Origin: Geobacter sp.
GTDB lineage: Bacteria; Desulfobacterota; Desulfuromonadia; Geobacterales; Geobacteraceae
Reading direction: 5' to 3'
Length of the DNA: 12,840 bases
Assembly (NCBI GenBank): GCA_003857395.1
Contig: RPRC01000187.1
Coordinates: forward strand, 1-12,840
Part shown: positions 6,742 through 12,840 of the stretch, in pieces
Layout of the letters: each line of letters opens with the position of its first letter
How positions within the stretch are numbered: the stretch's first letter is position 1
Program-made: the position numbers and the translations under genes
Notes under the pieces: model-generated
Databases searched by the model: none
What the model was told of the DNA's origin: nothing
What the model saw: the letters and a program-made list of their open reading frames with translations, nothing else

Positions 6742-6781
6742 AAGACCTAGTCGCTAGTGGAAGGAGCATTGGGACACACAT

Positions 6782-7597
6782 ATGCGCAGATCAAGAAAAC
6801 TGATAGAGGTAGCAGGAACGGTCTCTCTAAAAAAAACCGATATGGCTTTTCTAGGAAGCGATAGAATTGCTCTTCTGGAAAAAATCAATGAATTCGGATC
6901 GATCAGCAAGGCGGCAAAGGCTGTTGGTGTCAGTTACAAGACGGCATGGGACACGATCAATGCCATCAACGACCTTTCAGAAAAGCCGCTCTTTATCCGT
7001 GTAACCGGGGGTAAATCCGGAGGAGGAACCCGCCTTACCGAAGAGGGTAAGGACCTGATACGAACATATCGGATCATTCAGGAAGAACACGAAAAATTCC
7101 TCACAAACCTGGAAGATAAAATGGGTGACGTGGATGAACACAGTCTTGAGAAATTCATCAAAAAGATTTCAAAACAGGCCAGCGCCCGAAACATTTTCGC
7201 CGGCACAATCGAAAAGATCATAACCGGTGAAGTCCGATCCGAGGTAACCCTTGCCTTGAAGGGAGGGGAACAGATTGTTGCCATTATAACTAATGAAAGC
7301 GTACTCTCACTAGGCTTGGCAAAGGGAATTGATGCGTATGCCATTGTGAAGGCAGGCTCAGTAATCCTTGGAGTCGGGCGGCAGAAAATGAAGGTTAGCA
7401 TCCGCAACAAGTTGCGCGGCAAAATAGTCAGCCTCGCTCCGGGTGCCGTAAACACTGAAGTTAAAGTGGAAATCGAGGGTGAAAACACCATTAGCGCTAT
7501 TATCACGAACGAATGTGCCAAAGTCCTTTCCCTGAAAACAGGCGACGCCGTTTGGGCCATGTTCAAGGCTTCCAGCGTAATTATGGGAATCGGCTAA
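6782..7597 (+). CDS. modE: ModE-type molybdate-responsive transcriptional regulator
   Basis: The 271-residue protein matches ModE (262 residues in E. coli) in length and layout. An N-terminal winged helix-turn-helix covers about residues 25-92 (GSISKAAKAVGVSYKTAWDT, then GGKSGGGTRLTEEG). Two tandem Mop domains occupy about 133-200 and 204-271; they are clear repeats, each with R-N start, an IITNE motif, and a GSVILGVG or SSVIMGIG end. Molybdate or tungstate binds between Mop domains of a dimer, changing DNA binding, usually to repress modABC and activate Mo-enzyme genes. No molybdate transporter or Mo-enzyme gene is in the window, so it is an orphan here. ATG 6782 has GGGA 7 nt upstream and AAGGAG further away. 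The MITE ends 40 bp before the start and probably lies in the promoter region. Confidence 0.93.
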   Translation: MRRSRKLIEVAGTVSLKKTDMAFLGSDRIALLEKINEFGSISKAAKAVGVSYKTAWDTINAINDLSEKPLFIRVTGGKSGGGTRLTEEGKDLIRTYRIIQEEHEKFLTNLEDKMGDVDEHSLEKFIKKISKQASARNIFAGTIEKIITGEVRSEVTLALKGGEQIVAIITNESVLSLGLAKGIDAYAIVKAGSVILGVGRQKMKVSIRNKLRGKIVSLAPGAVNTEVKVEIEGENTISAIITNECAKVLSLKTGDAVWAMFKASSVIMGIG

Positions 7598-7696
7598 CAG
7601 GCGGAAACGACTGGCAGGTCCTCTTCACGGCAGCACATCCCCTCGCACCCGTTTACAGGGCCGCGAACTACATTCCCAGAGATATGCCAAGTCTCC

Positions 7697-7724
7697 TTGA
7701 CAAAAGTTTTAGCTGGAATATAAT
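7697..7724 (+). promoter_or_regulatory. Strong sigma70 promoter for the 95-aa gene
   Basis: TTGACA (7697-7702) and TATAAT (7719-7724) both match consensus perfectly, with a 16-bp spacer. The predicted start near 7731 gives a roughly 100-nt leader before the ATG at 7832. No coding sequence overlaps it. Confidence 0.8.
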
Positions 7725-7743
7725 GATAATGAAAATCAGTATC
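7725..7743 (+). promoter_or_regulatory. Fur-box-like operator overlapping the transcription start
   Basis: GATAATGAAAATCAGTATC matches the classical 19-bp Fur box GATAATGATAATCATTATC at 17 of 19 positions. In the 7-1-7 view, TGATAAT is a perfect left half and AAAATCA matches 5 of 7 on the right. It starts directly after the -10 and covers the predicted start, where Fe-Fur binding would block transcription. Iron repression of the downstream gene is inferred. AT-rich promoters can produce partial Fur matches by chance. Confidence 0.65.
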
Positions 7744-7831
7744 TTCGCATATCTGATTCACAACACAGCTTAGATGTGGGGATAAATACAAACCCTCAGA
7801 GCTGACCACACGGTTAAAAGGAGAGTTAATT

Positions 7832-8119
7832 ATGGCACGCATAGCATTTGAGGGCTTCTACCTTAAACAAGACGACAAAGAATATATCATTCACGGCAAT
7901 GCGAATGAGTTACACGACCCGGCAGTTCACAAAGCTTTCGGAACAAAAACGGAAGCGGATCTTCAGGCTGCCCTGACGCGCCTCGACTACCGAAACTGGT
8001 TCGGTGCCAGTAATTGCGATAGCGAATACCGTACCGTTGAAGAAGCAAAGAAGGCGGCCAGGAGCTACTTTGGAGAGGATGCTCATGGACTTGGTATAAG
8101 GTTCAAGGTAGTTGAATAA
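7832..8119 (+). CDS. Unrecognised 95-aa cytosolic protein under a Fur-like promoter
   Basis: I do not recognise the family. The protein has 95 residues, no signal peptide, no membrane segment and no metal-binding CxxC; its single Cys is in GASNCDSEYRT. It begins MARIAFEGFYLKQDDKEYIIHG, suggesting beta strands, has a middle helix (TKTEADLQAALTRL), a second helix (TVEEAKKAARSYFG) and ends IRFKVVE. This looks like a compact alpha/beta domain. AAAGGAG ends 8 nt before the ATG, a strong ribosome binding site, and it has its own strong promoter with a Fur-like operator, so it is very probably a real gene that is expressed, perhaps under iron limitation. A perfect 10-bp hairpin 75 nt downstream separates it from the convergent ubiB gene. 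Confidence 0.82.
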   Translation: MARIAFEGFYLKQDDKEYIIHGNANELHDPAVHKAFGTKTEADLQAALTRLDYRNWFGASNCDSEYRTVEEAKKAARSYFGEDAHGLGIRFKVVE

Positions 8120-8193
8120 AGATCGACTCCACACGTGATGGGATGGGGCTTTTTGAACCAGAGTGATTCCAGAAAGTAAAAGACGTCCAGTTT

Positions 8194-8225
8194 GCTGCAT
8201 GAGTACCTGTCCGTGCTCATGCAGC
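8194..8225. terminator. Hairpin between convergent genes, possible terminator
   Basis: GCTGCATGAG (8194-8203) pairs perfectly with CTCATGCAGC (8216-8225) around a 12-nt loop; two more pairs are possible inside. The right arm reaches the last base of the ubiB stop codon. Neither side has a run of T, so it is not a standard intrinsic terminator; it may assist termination or block 3' exonucleases on both converging transcripts. Confidence 0.5.
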
Positions 8226-9910
8226 TACAACCTCCCCGAGCGGAGGATACCGATTAAAAGCCACACCCCCATCAGGCCTGCAATCGTGTAGCCGAGAAAT
8301 GCAAAAACAGGCACTCCCACTACATGAGGACCTTTATCTGTTTGCATGATCAGAGATGAACCAACAAGGAGAGCGGCGATAATGAGGCTGGAAGAGAGAC
8401 GGTTACCGGATTTATCAAGCTCTTTGATAAAGTGCTCAAGTCCCCGGTGCTCGAGATCAATCTTGAATTTGTTCCGGTTAATACGGTTCAGGAGTTCCTT
8501 TACGTCATCGGGTAATGTTCTGGCCAGGTTATAGTAGGACTGAAATGAACCGCGAACCTCTTGAGCAACCTGCCCCATTGAAAGCCGGTCAGCCGCAGCT
8601 TTTCCGATAAATGGTCGGACCCGTTCCAGCATATCGAATTCCGGGTCGAGCATCCTGCCCATTCCCTCAACCGTTACCAATGCCTTGGCCAGCATCATGA
8701 AGTCAGGCCGGAAATGAATCCGGTAGGCGGCAATAAGCGCTATCAGGTCGCCGAGGATCTTTCCCACCGACATTTCGACAAAGGGCAGCTCGTAAAAATC
8801 GTCGATAAAGTCCGACAGATCTCTTCTCAGTGCTCGGCTGTCAAGTGTGTCGGTTATATCTCCGGAGTAGAGCAAGAGAGAGATGATTCGGTCCGGTTTC
8901 TTGCTAATAACCGAAAAAAGGAAATCAGCAAAAAACTTCCTGGAAGACGCATCGAGCCGGCCTATCATGCCGTAGTCCAAGAGACAAATTACATTTCCAG
9001 GCAGGATGAAAACGTTTCCAGGGTGGGGGTCGCCATGAAAAAACCCCTGCTCCAGCACCTGGCGAATAAAGAATTCTGAGCCCCGTCGCGCAATGAGCTT
9101 CCTGTCGAGCCCTGCATCATCCAGGGCAGGGATATCCGAAACCTTTATGCCATGTATGCACTCAAGGGTAAGAACACCGGAAGAGGTACGTTCCCAGTAT
9201 ACCCGTGGGAAACGGAGCGTTGGGTCACCGGCAAAACACCCTGAAATCCGTTCGATAGTGCGACCCTCTCGTGTCAGCTCCATCTCACGACGGATACTCC
9301 TGGCAAATTCCTTGACAAGCTCCACCGGGTCGAAAGAACTATTTTCGGGAAAATGGCGCGCTGCGAGAAGAGCAAGCCCCATGAGCACCTCGATGTCGGT
9401 TTCTACCTTATCGACAATGCCGGGACGCCGTATTTTCACCACGACTTCCTCACCGCTATGCAAGATCGCACCATGAACCTGTGCGATGGAAGCTGCCGCA
9501 ATCGGTTCTTCGGTGAATGAAGCGAAAAGCTCCTCAATTTCCCCACCAAGTTCCTCACGTATCAGGGTTCGCACCTGGGAAAAAGAGAAGCCGGGAACCT
9601 GATCCTGCAGCTTTGCGAACTCCTCAAGATAGTTTTGGGGAATGATGTCCGGTCGGGTAGAAAGAAGCTGTCCCAGCTTGATAAACGTGGGGCCAAGCTC
9701 CTCCAAAGCAAGCCGCATTCTCTCCGCAGGCGAAAGGCGGGCAATCTCTCCCCCACTACGGCGAAAAAGTCGTGATCCGTAGGTCATAAATTGTGTAAAG
9801 TGAAGATGCTCAATCAGGCGCTCAAAACCATACCCGATCAACACCCGGATAACCTGCCGGACACGCCTGAGGCTGCGTGCGTTCACCTTGATTCCCAGGA
9901 TAGTAGACAT
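8225..9910 (-). CDS. ubiB: UbiB/ABC1/ADCK-family protein kinase-like ATPase
   Basis: The 561-residue protein has every hallmark of the atypical UbiB kinase family: the KxGQ motif (GPTFIKLGQLLSTRPD, K78-Q81), the Ala-rich loop replacing the glycine loop (AAASIAQVH, 138-146), the ATP lysine K159 (VVVKIRRPG), HGDPHPGN (292-299) and the metal-binding D312-Y-G. Two hydrophobic segments end the protein (about 510-558), as in bacterial UbiB. In proteobacteria it supports ubiquinone synthesis or extraction of lipid precursors from the membrane through ATPase activity. If the host uses menaquinone, as Geobacter relatives do, the substrate must differ; this is inference. The ATG at 9910 follows the phasin-like stop by 10 nt, with AAGG upstream, so the two form an operon. 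Length and motifs are normal; no damage is visible. Confidence 0.94.
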   Translation of the reverse strand: MSTILGIKVNARSLRRVRQVIRVLIGYGFERLIEHLHFTQFMTYGSRLFRRSGGEIARLSPAERMRLALEELGPTFIKLGQLLSTRPDIIPQNYLEEFAKLQDQVPGFSFSQVRTLIREELGGEIEELFASFTEEPIAAASIAQVHGAILHSGEEVVVKIRRPGIVDKVETDIEVLMGLALLAARHFPENSSFDPVELVKEFARSIRREMELTREGRTIERISGCFAGDPTLRFPRVYWERTSSGVLTLECIHGIKVSDIPALDDAGLDRKLIARRGSEFFIRQVLEQGFFHGDPHPGNVFILPGNVICLLDYGMIGRLDASSRKFFADFLFSVISKKPDRIISLLLYSGDITDTLDSRALRRDLSDFIDDFYELPFVEMSVGKILGDLIALIAAYRIHFRPDFMMLAKALVTVEGMGRMLDPEFDMLERVRPFIGKAAADRLSMGQVAQEVRGSFQSYYNLARTLPDDVKELLNRINRNKFKIDLEHRGLEHFIKELDKSGNRLSSSLIIAALLVGSSLIMQTDKGPHVVGVPVFAFLGYTIAGLMGVWLLIGILRSGRL

Positions 9911-9920
9911 AATGCGACCT

Positions 9921-10220
9921 TCAGCCTTTTCGCTGCTTCTCTTCCAGTTCCTCTACTCTTTTCAGCAAACTATCGAACTCCTCCCTCGGAACCAGGCCAA
10001 ACTTGTCAACGACCTTTTTCACCTCGGTTTCAGCCATTTCCGTAAGACGTTCTCGCCCTTCCCTTGCCATTTCCTGGGTCCGATCCAGGAACGCCTTTCC
10101 TTCCTCCTCGCTTACCCGGAAAGCCTCTTTCAATTCGGCGAGGAACTCCTCAGTCTTCTTCCGGGAAAGAGAGACGGCTCCGAGTCCGGCAAAAAATACT
10201 TTTTCGAGATGATCTAACAT
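9921..10220 (-). CDS. Phasin-like small helical protein upstream of ubiB
   Basis: From ATG 10220 the protein has 99 residues. A perfectly placed AAGGAGG (6 nt spacing) fixes this start; an in-frame ATG at 10280 is less likely. It is almost entirely helical and charged: LEKVFFAGLGAVSLSRKK, then TEEFLAELKEAF, and a C-terminal FGLVPREEFDSLLKRVEELE coiled coil. This layout fits the short PHA-granule phasin family. The C-terminal LVPREEFD plus coiled coil also resembles the end of UbiK/YqiC (BMFP family), a helper of ubiquinone synthesis. Being 10 nt from ubiB in the same operon gives that second reading some weight. No PHA synthase gene is in the window. I favour the phasin-like name but not necessarily a granule role. 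Confidence 0.8.
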   Translation of the reverse strand: MLDHLEKVFFAGLGAVSLSRKKTEEFLAELKEAFRVSEEEGKAFLDRTQEMAREGRERLTEMAETEVKKVVDKFGLVPREEFDSLLKRVEELEEKQRKG

Positions 10221-10341
10221 GACTGCCTCCTTCAATGTTGGGTTGCTCAGTAACGGTATCAGGAAAGTACAGGATTTCAATCCCTTGCCCCAAAATGCCC
10301 CAATCCTTTTGACCTGTCACTGCGGATATTTCTCATGTTTT

Positions 10342-10370
10342 TTGCATACAAATTAAATGAATCATGATAA
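10342..10370 (+). promoter_or_regulatory. Candidate sigma70 promoter upstream of rpsU
   Basis: TTGCAT (10342-10347) and TGATAA (10365-10370) are separated by 17 bp in an AT-rich stretch. A start near 10377 would leave a leader of about 120 nt before the TTG at 10501. That leader contains an unusual T-rich stretch (10424-10438). The match is moderate only. Confidence 0.4.
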
Positions 10371-10500
10371 CGTGGAAAAACTTTTGAAGTTTGGCGAAAC
10401 TCATGGGCTTTAGGGGTTCATGGGTTTTTTATTTTTTTGGGTGTCGGCATTCCGGCATGTCACTAAATATGAGACATTTTCACCGAGAGGAGAACCGATA

Positions 10501-10701
10501 TTGGATGTAATTGTTCGCGGTAATGATATCGAGAAAGCGCTTCGCGATCTGAAGCGTTCCCTGCAAAAAGATGGATTCTTCAGAGAGATGAGGACGAGAA
10601 AGTATTATGAAAAACCTTCCGTGAAGAAGAAGCGCAAACAGGTAGAAGCTGAACGGCGCCGACGGAAGGCTTTGAGAAATCGCCGTCCGGAACGGGACTG
10701 A
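10501..10701 (+). CDS. rpsU: 30S ribosomal protein S21, TTG start
   Basis: From TTG 10501 the protein has 66 residues, normal for S21, beginning (f)MDVIVRGNDIEKALRDLKR and continuing with FFREMRTRKYYEKPSVKKKRK and an Arg/Lys-rich end. S21 joins the small subunit late, next to the anti-Shine-Dalgarno end of 16S rRNA. The start is decided by the ribosome binding site: AGAGGAG ends 8 nt before the TTG, and the residues before it (frame open from ATG 10420) do not resemble S21. The ATG at 10505 is out of frame. It stands alone, not in the usual rpsU-dnaG-rpoD setting, and is divergent from the phasin-like gene. Geobacter relatives often carry more than one rpsU, so this may be a paralogue. A terminator follows 95 nt after the stop. 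Confidence 0.93.
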   Translation: MDVIVRGNDIEKALRDLKRSLQKDGFFREMRTRKYYEKPSVKKKRKQVEAERRRRKALRNRRPERD

Positions 10702-10796
10702 TGGTCTACAAAGAAAACGAAGCGACAGACCAGCACTACAAATTTTGTGGTCACATGAATCCGGTTTACTTTTTCGGAGACAACTTTATTATTTGA

Positions 10797-10825
10797 AAAG
10801 CCTCGGGAAAACCGGGGCTTTTTTA
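10797..10825. terminator. Intrinsic terminator after rpsU, probably bidirectional
   Basis: AAAGCCTCGG (10797-10806) pairs with CCGGGGCTTT (10812-10821), with one T-G wobble and a GAAAA loop, followed by a T run on the plus strand. On the minus strand the same hairpin is followed by TTTTC, so it could also end arnC transcripts, whose stop is at 10923. Confidence 0.88.
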
Positions 10826-10922
10826 TTCAGACAACCCGTGGAAAACTTCGCGGGAAGTCACTTCTCATCGTAGCAGAAAAACTACCAACGACAGGACAGT
10901 TCCCTCGTTTCCAGCCGCTGCA

Positions 10923-11861
10923 TCACTCTTCAAATCCGTACACCCTCCGAATCACATACCGGGGCCGCCGACGAACCTCCTGGTAGATCCTTCCCACGTA
11001 CTCACCCACAAGGCCGATACCTAAAATTACAATACCCAGGAAGAAAAAGAGAATAGCGAACAGGGTAAACACCCCTTCCACTTCAGCGCCAACGAGGAAC
11101 CGTCGCAGCAGGAGGAAGAGGGCAAAGGCCAGGGATAGGAGCGCTGTTACCACCCCGAAAAGGGCGAAGAGTTGGAGGGGCACCACGGAGAAACCGGTCA
11201 TCAGATCAAAATTGAGCCTGACAAGGCGATACAGGGAATATTTGCTGTCCCCTACAGCCCTTTCGGCATGGGCAACTCTGATTTCCGAAGGGTTAGCCGA
11301 GAAGGTCTGGGCAAGTGCCGGGATGAAAGTAGTCGATTCCTTGCAACGGTTTATGTTGTCAATGACATTTCGATGATAAGCCCTCAGCATGCAGCCGTAG
11401 TCACTCATCTGCATACCGGTCATCCGGTTCGTCGTAATGTTCACAATTCGCGATGCAATCCGCCGGAAAAAACTGTCTTGACGTTTTTCCCGTATGGTTC
11501 CCACCACATCATGTCCCGCTTCCACTTCCCGGATCAGCTTCGGAATTTCCTCCGGCGGGTTTTGAAGGTCAGCATCGAGAGTAATGACAATCTCGCCCCG
11601 GCACAGATCAAATGCGGCAAGGATTGCCATGTGCTGGCCGAAATTACCGTTGAATTCGATAATTCTGATGCCCGGCAATTCCCGGGATTTTTCCCGCAGC
11701 ATCTGCAAGGACGAGTCCTTGCTGCCGTCATCGGTAAAGATTATCTCGAAAGACCGACCCGTTGCCGTCATGACCGGATACAGACGGTCAAGCAGAGGAT
11801 TGATATTCTTTTCTTCATTATAAACAGGGATTATGATCGACAGATAGGGTTGATCTTCCAT
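10923..11861 (-). CDS. arnC: ArnC-like undecaprenyl-phosphate glycosyltransferase (GT2)
   Basis: The 312-residue protein follows E. coli ArnC (322 residues) closely from end to end. The GT-A catalytic domain has IIPVYNEEKN near the start, DDGS at 44-47, and LDADLQNPPEEIP with the D96-A-D98 metal motif. VVGTIREKRQDSFFRR, SDYGCMLRAY and GDSKYS are ArnC-type signatures. Two membrane helices near the C-terminus (about 230-250 and 265-290) precede GEYVGRIYQEVRRRPRY. ArnC moves 4-deoxy-4-formamido-L-arabinose to undecaprenyl phosphate on the way to lipid A modification and polymyxin resistance. I chose ATG 11861 because GGGAG lies 6 nt upstream; the in-frame ATG at 11897 has no proper spacing. It follows arnB by 75 nt. 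It could instead transfer another sugar to polyprenyl phosphate; ArnA and ArnD are not in the window. Confidence 0.82.
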   Translation of the reverse strand: MEDQPYLSIIIPVYNEEKNINPLLDRLYPVMTATGRSFEIIFTDDGSKDSSLQMLREKSRELPGIRIIEFNGNFGQHMAILAAFDLCRGEIVITLDADLQNPPEEIPKLIREVEAGHDVVGTIREKRQDSFFRRIASRIVNITTNRMTGMQMSDYGCMLRAYHRNVIDNINRCKESTTFIPALAQTFSANPSEIRVAHAERAVGDSKYSLYRLVRLNFDLMTGFSVVPLQLFALFGVVTALLSLAFALFLLLRRFLVGAEVEGVFTLFAILFFFLGIVILGIGLVGEYVGRIYQEVRRRPRYVIRRVYGFEE

Positions 11862-11874
11862 GGGATTCTCCCTT

Positions 11875-11937
11875 AGAGCTTGTTCGTAACTAGACATTCC
11901 TGCGAGATCTTCGTGACGTTATGTACGGATAAGCTCT
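11875..11937. repeat. Inverted repeat spanning the arnB-arnC gap
   Basis: AGAGCTTGTTCGTA (11875-11888) and TACGGATAAGCTCT (11924-11937) are inverted copies matching at 12 of 14 positions, around a 35-nt centre. In the arnBC message one arm begins at the arnB stop and the other ends directly before the arnC ribosome binding site, so a stem could influence arnC translation or message processing. The two differences are A-C mismatches in the arnBC RNA. Origin as a small degenerate mobile repeat is also possible. Confidence 0.6.
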
Positions 11938-12840
11938 TATTTTCTGGTTCGGGCAAGTACGTTTTTCACAGCCTCGACAACATCCGCGGCATCCTCCATC
12001 ACCATCTTCGGGAAAAGGGGCAACGAGAGAATCCGCTCAGAAGAGTAATCGGCATGGGGAAGCACACCGGGAGCGACCGGCAGGTTTTCCCGATAATAGG
12101 GATGGTGATGAACAGCCTTGAAATGAAGACCTGTTCCGATATTCTCTTTCTTCAATTCGGCCATGAACGTATCACGGTCAATTGTCAGCTTTTCGATTCT
12201 GACCAGCGGCGTATAGAGGTGCCAGGCATGACGATACGCGTAAGGCGCAGCGGAAGGGGTGATTATTTCCTCCACTTCCGCAAATGCTGAATTGTAAAAC
12301 TCGGCAATCTTTGTGCGCTGCTCGATGAAATTGTCAAGCTTGCGCAACTGGTGGATGCCCAGCGCAGCCTGAATATCCATCATGTTGTACTTGAAGCCGG
12401 GAAGCACGATATCGTAATTCGGTGTCCCTTGGGCAGAATAGCGTTTCCAGGCTTCTCGGCTCATGCCGTGAAACTTGAGCAGCGAGACCTCTTCCGCCAG
12501 CTTCTCGTCGCGCGTACAGACCATGCCGCCCTCGCCGGTGGTAATATTCTTGATGGGGTGGAAGGAAAAAACCGAGACAGTATCGAAGGAGCCGATCTTC
12601 TTCCCTTTATACTCGGTGCCGATCGCATGGGCGGCATCTTCCAGAATCTGAAGGTTGAACTCTTCAGCCAAGGCAAAGATGGCATCCATATCACAAGGGA
12701 GGCCGGCAAAGTGCACCGGGACGATTGCTTTCGTGCGTTCGGTTATCTTGTCGCGAATGGCCTGGACATCAATATTGAGGGTTCCCGGTTCGATATCAGC
12801 AAACACCGGAGTGGCGCCCACATGGAGCATGACATTAACC
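11937..12840 (-). CDS. arnB: ArnB-like PLP-dependent sugar aminotransferase (partial at right edge)
   Basis: The frame is open to the window edge, with codons for VNV before MLHVGATPVFADI, so the methionine at 12830 is internal. About 300 residues are present, and by comparison with E. coli ArnB some 85 N-terminal residues are missing. The protein belongs to the DegT/DnrJ/EryC1 family: EDAAHAIGTEYKG holds the Asp that contacts the PLP ring nitrogen, and FSFHPIKNITTGEGGM holds the PLP lysine. FKYNMMDIQAALGIHQLRKL, GTGLHFKAVHHHPYY and SERILSLPLFPKM all match ArnB-type members. ArnB converts UDP-4-keto-pentose to UDP-L-Ara4N. Followed directly by an ArnC-like gene, this suggests the same pathway. 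The reaction could instead yield another 4-amino sugar, because close homologues act on several nucleotide sugars. Confidence 0.85.
   Translation of the reverse strand, partial: VNVMLHVGATPVFADIEPGTLNIDVQAIRDKITERTKAIVPVHFAGLPCDMDAIFALAEEFNLQILEDAAHAIGTEYKGKKIGSFDTVSVFSFHPIKNITTGEGGMVCTRDEKLAEEVSLLKFHGMSREAWKRYSAQGTPNYDIVLPGFKYNMMDIQAALGIHQLRKLDNFIEQRTKIAEFYNSAFAEVEEIITPSAAPYAYRHAWHLYTPLVRIEKLTIDRDTFMAELKKENIGTGLHFKAVHHHPYYRENLPVAPGVLPHADYSSERILSLPLFPKMVMEDAADVVEAVKNVLARTRK

Noticed and set aside
6570..6744. AAAG direct repeats as the target-site duplication of the MITE
   Set aside because: Requires borders that do not coincide with the ends of the inverted repeats; four A-rich bases can match by chance.
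7744..7831. Possible riboswitch or structured leader before the 95-aa gene
   Set aside because: Only short stems (such as TGTGG with CCACA) can be drawn and no known riboswitch consensus is present.
10289..10310. Sigma54-like promoter upstream of the phasin-like gene (GG and GC doublets with 10-bp spacing on the minus strand)
   Set aside because: Only the GG and GC doublets fit; the surrounding TGGCAC and TTGC positions do not match.
10420..10440. T-rich tract resembling an intrinsic terminator tail before rpsU
   Set aside because: The preceding sequence is G-rich without complementary C runs, so no stable stem can be drawn on the plus strand.
10420..10500. In-frame ATG extension of rpsU from 10420
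   Set aside because: It would add 27 hydrophobic or unrelated residues to S21; AGAGGAG points to TTG 10501 and family length fits that start.

Overview
The window looks like chromosome from a Desulfuromonadales/Geobacterales-type bacterium (Desulfobacterota, formerly Deltaproteobacteria). This is inferred from protein resemblance and gene mix: an NrdR/dCMP deaminase/RibD run, a two-Mop-domain ModE, a phasin-like/UbiB pair, and a membrane coiled-coil protein with a C-terminal domain I associate with this group. Base composition looks close to balanced. I see no rRNA, tRNA, CRISPR array, phage genes or complete insertion sequence.

Layout. (1) 1-1185, minus strand: dCMP deaminase, then nrdR (ATGA overlap), then the start of ribD, which runs off the left edge and is easy to miss because it is cut short. 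(2) 1436-1762, minus: a stand-alone GGQ-domain release-factor-like protein, divergent from (3) 1874-3260, plus: an HD-domain protein and a membrane-anchored coiled-coil protein, closed by a strong intrinsic terminator. (4) 3411-5308, plus: rtcB and archease, a tight RNA-ligase operon. (5) 5539-6537, plus: an isochorismatase-like cysteine hydrolase and a small secreted protein. (6) 6576-6741: a 166-bp element with 21-bp terminal inverted repeats (MITE-like), 40 bp upstream of modE (6782-7597). (7) 7697-8119: a near-ideal sigma70 promoter with an adjoining Fur-box-like site, driving an unrecognised 95-aa protein. (8) 8225-10220, minus: a phasin-like protein followed by a UbiB-family kinase-like protein. 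(9) 10501-10701, plus: rpsU with a TTG start, ending at a terminator shared with (10) 10923-12840, minus: arnB-like aminotransferase (cut by the right edge) and arnC-like glycosyltransferase.

How they may work together. The left block concerns nucleotide and flavin precursor supply and its control. The centre holds RNA ligation/repair (RtcB plus its activator archease), with a peptidyl-hydrolysing release-factor-like protein nearby; this recalls the PrfH-RtcB pairing, but with different architecture. The phasin-like/UbiB pair suggests a lipid or quinone function, and the right block suggests lipid A or envelope glycan modification. The items most worth following are the Fur-like site before the orphan small protein, the MITE at the modE promoter, the UbiK-like tail of the phasin-like protein beside UbiB, and the GGQ protein near rtcB.
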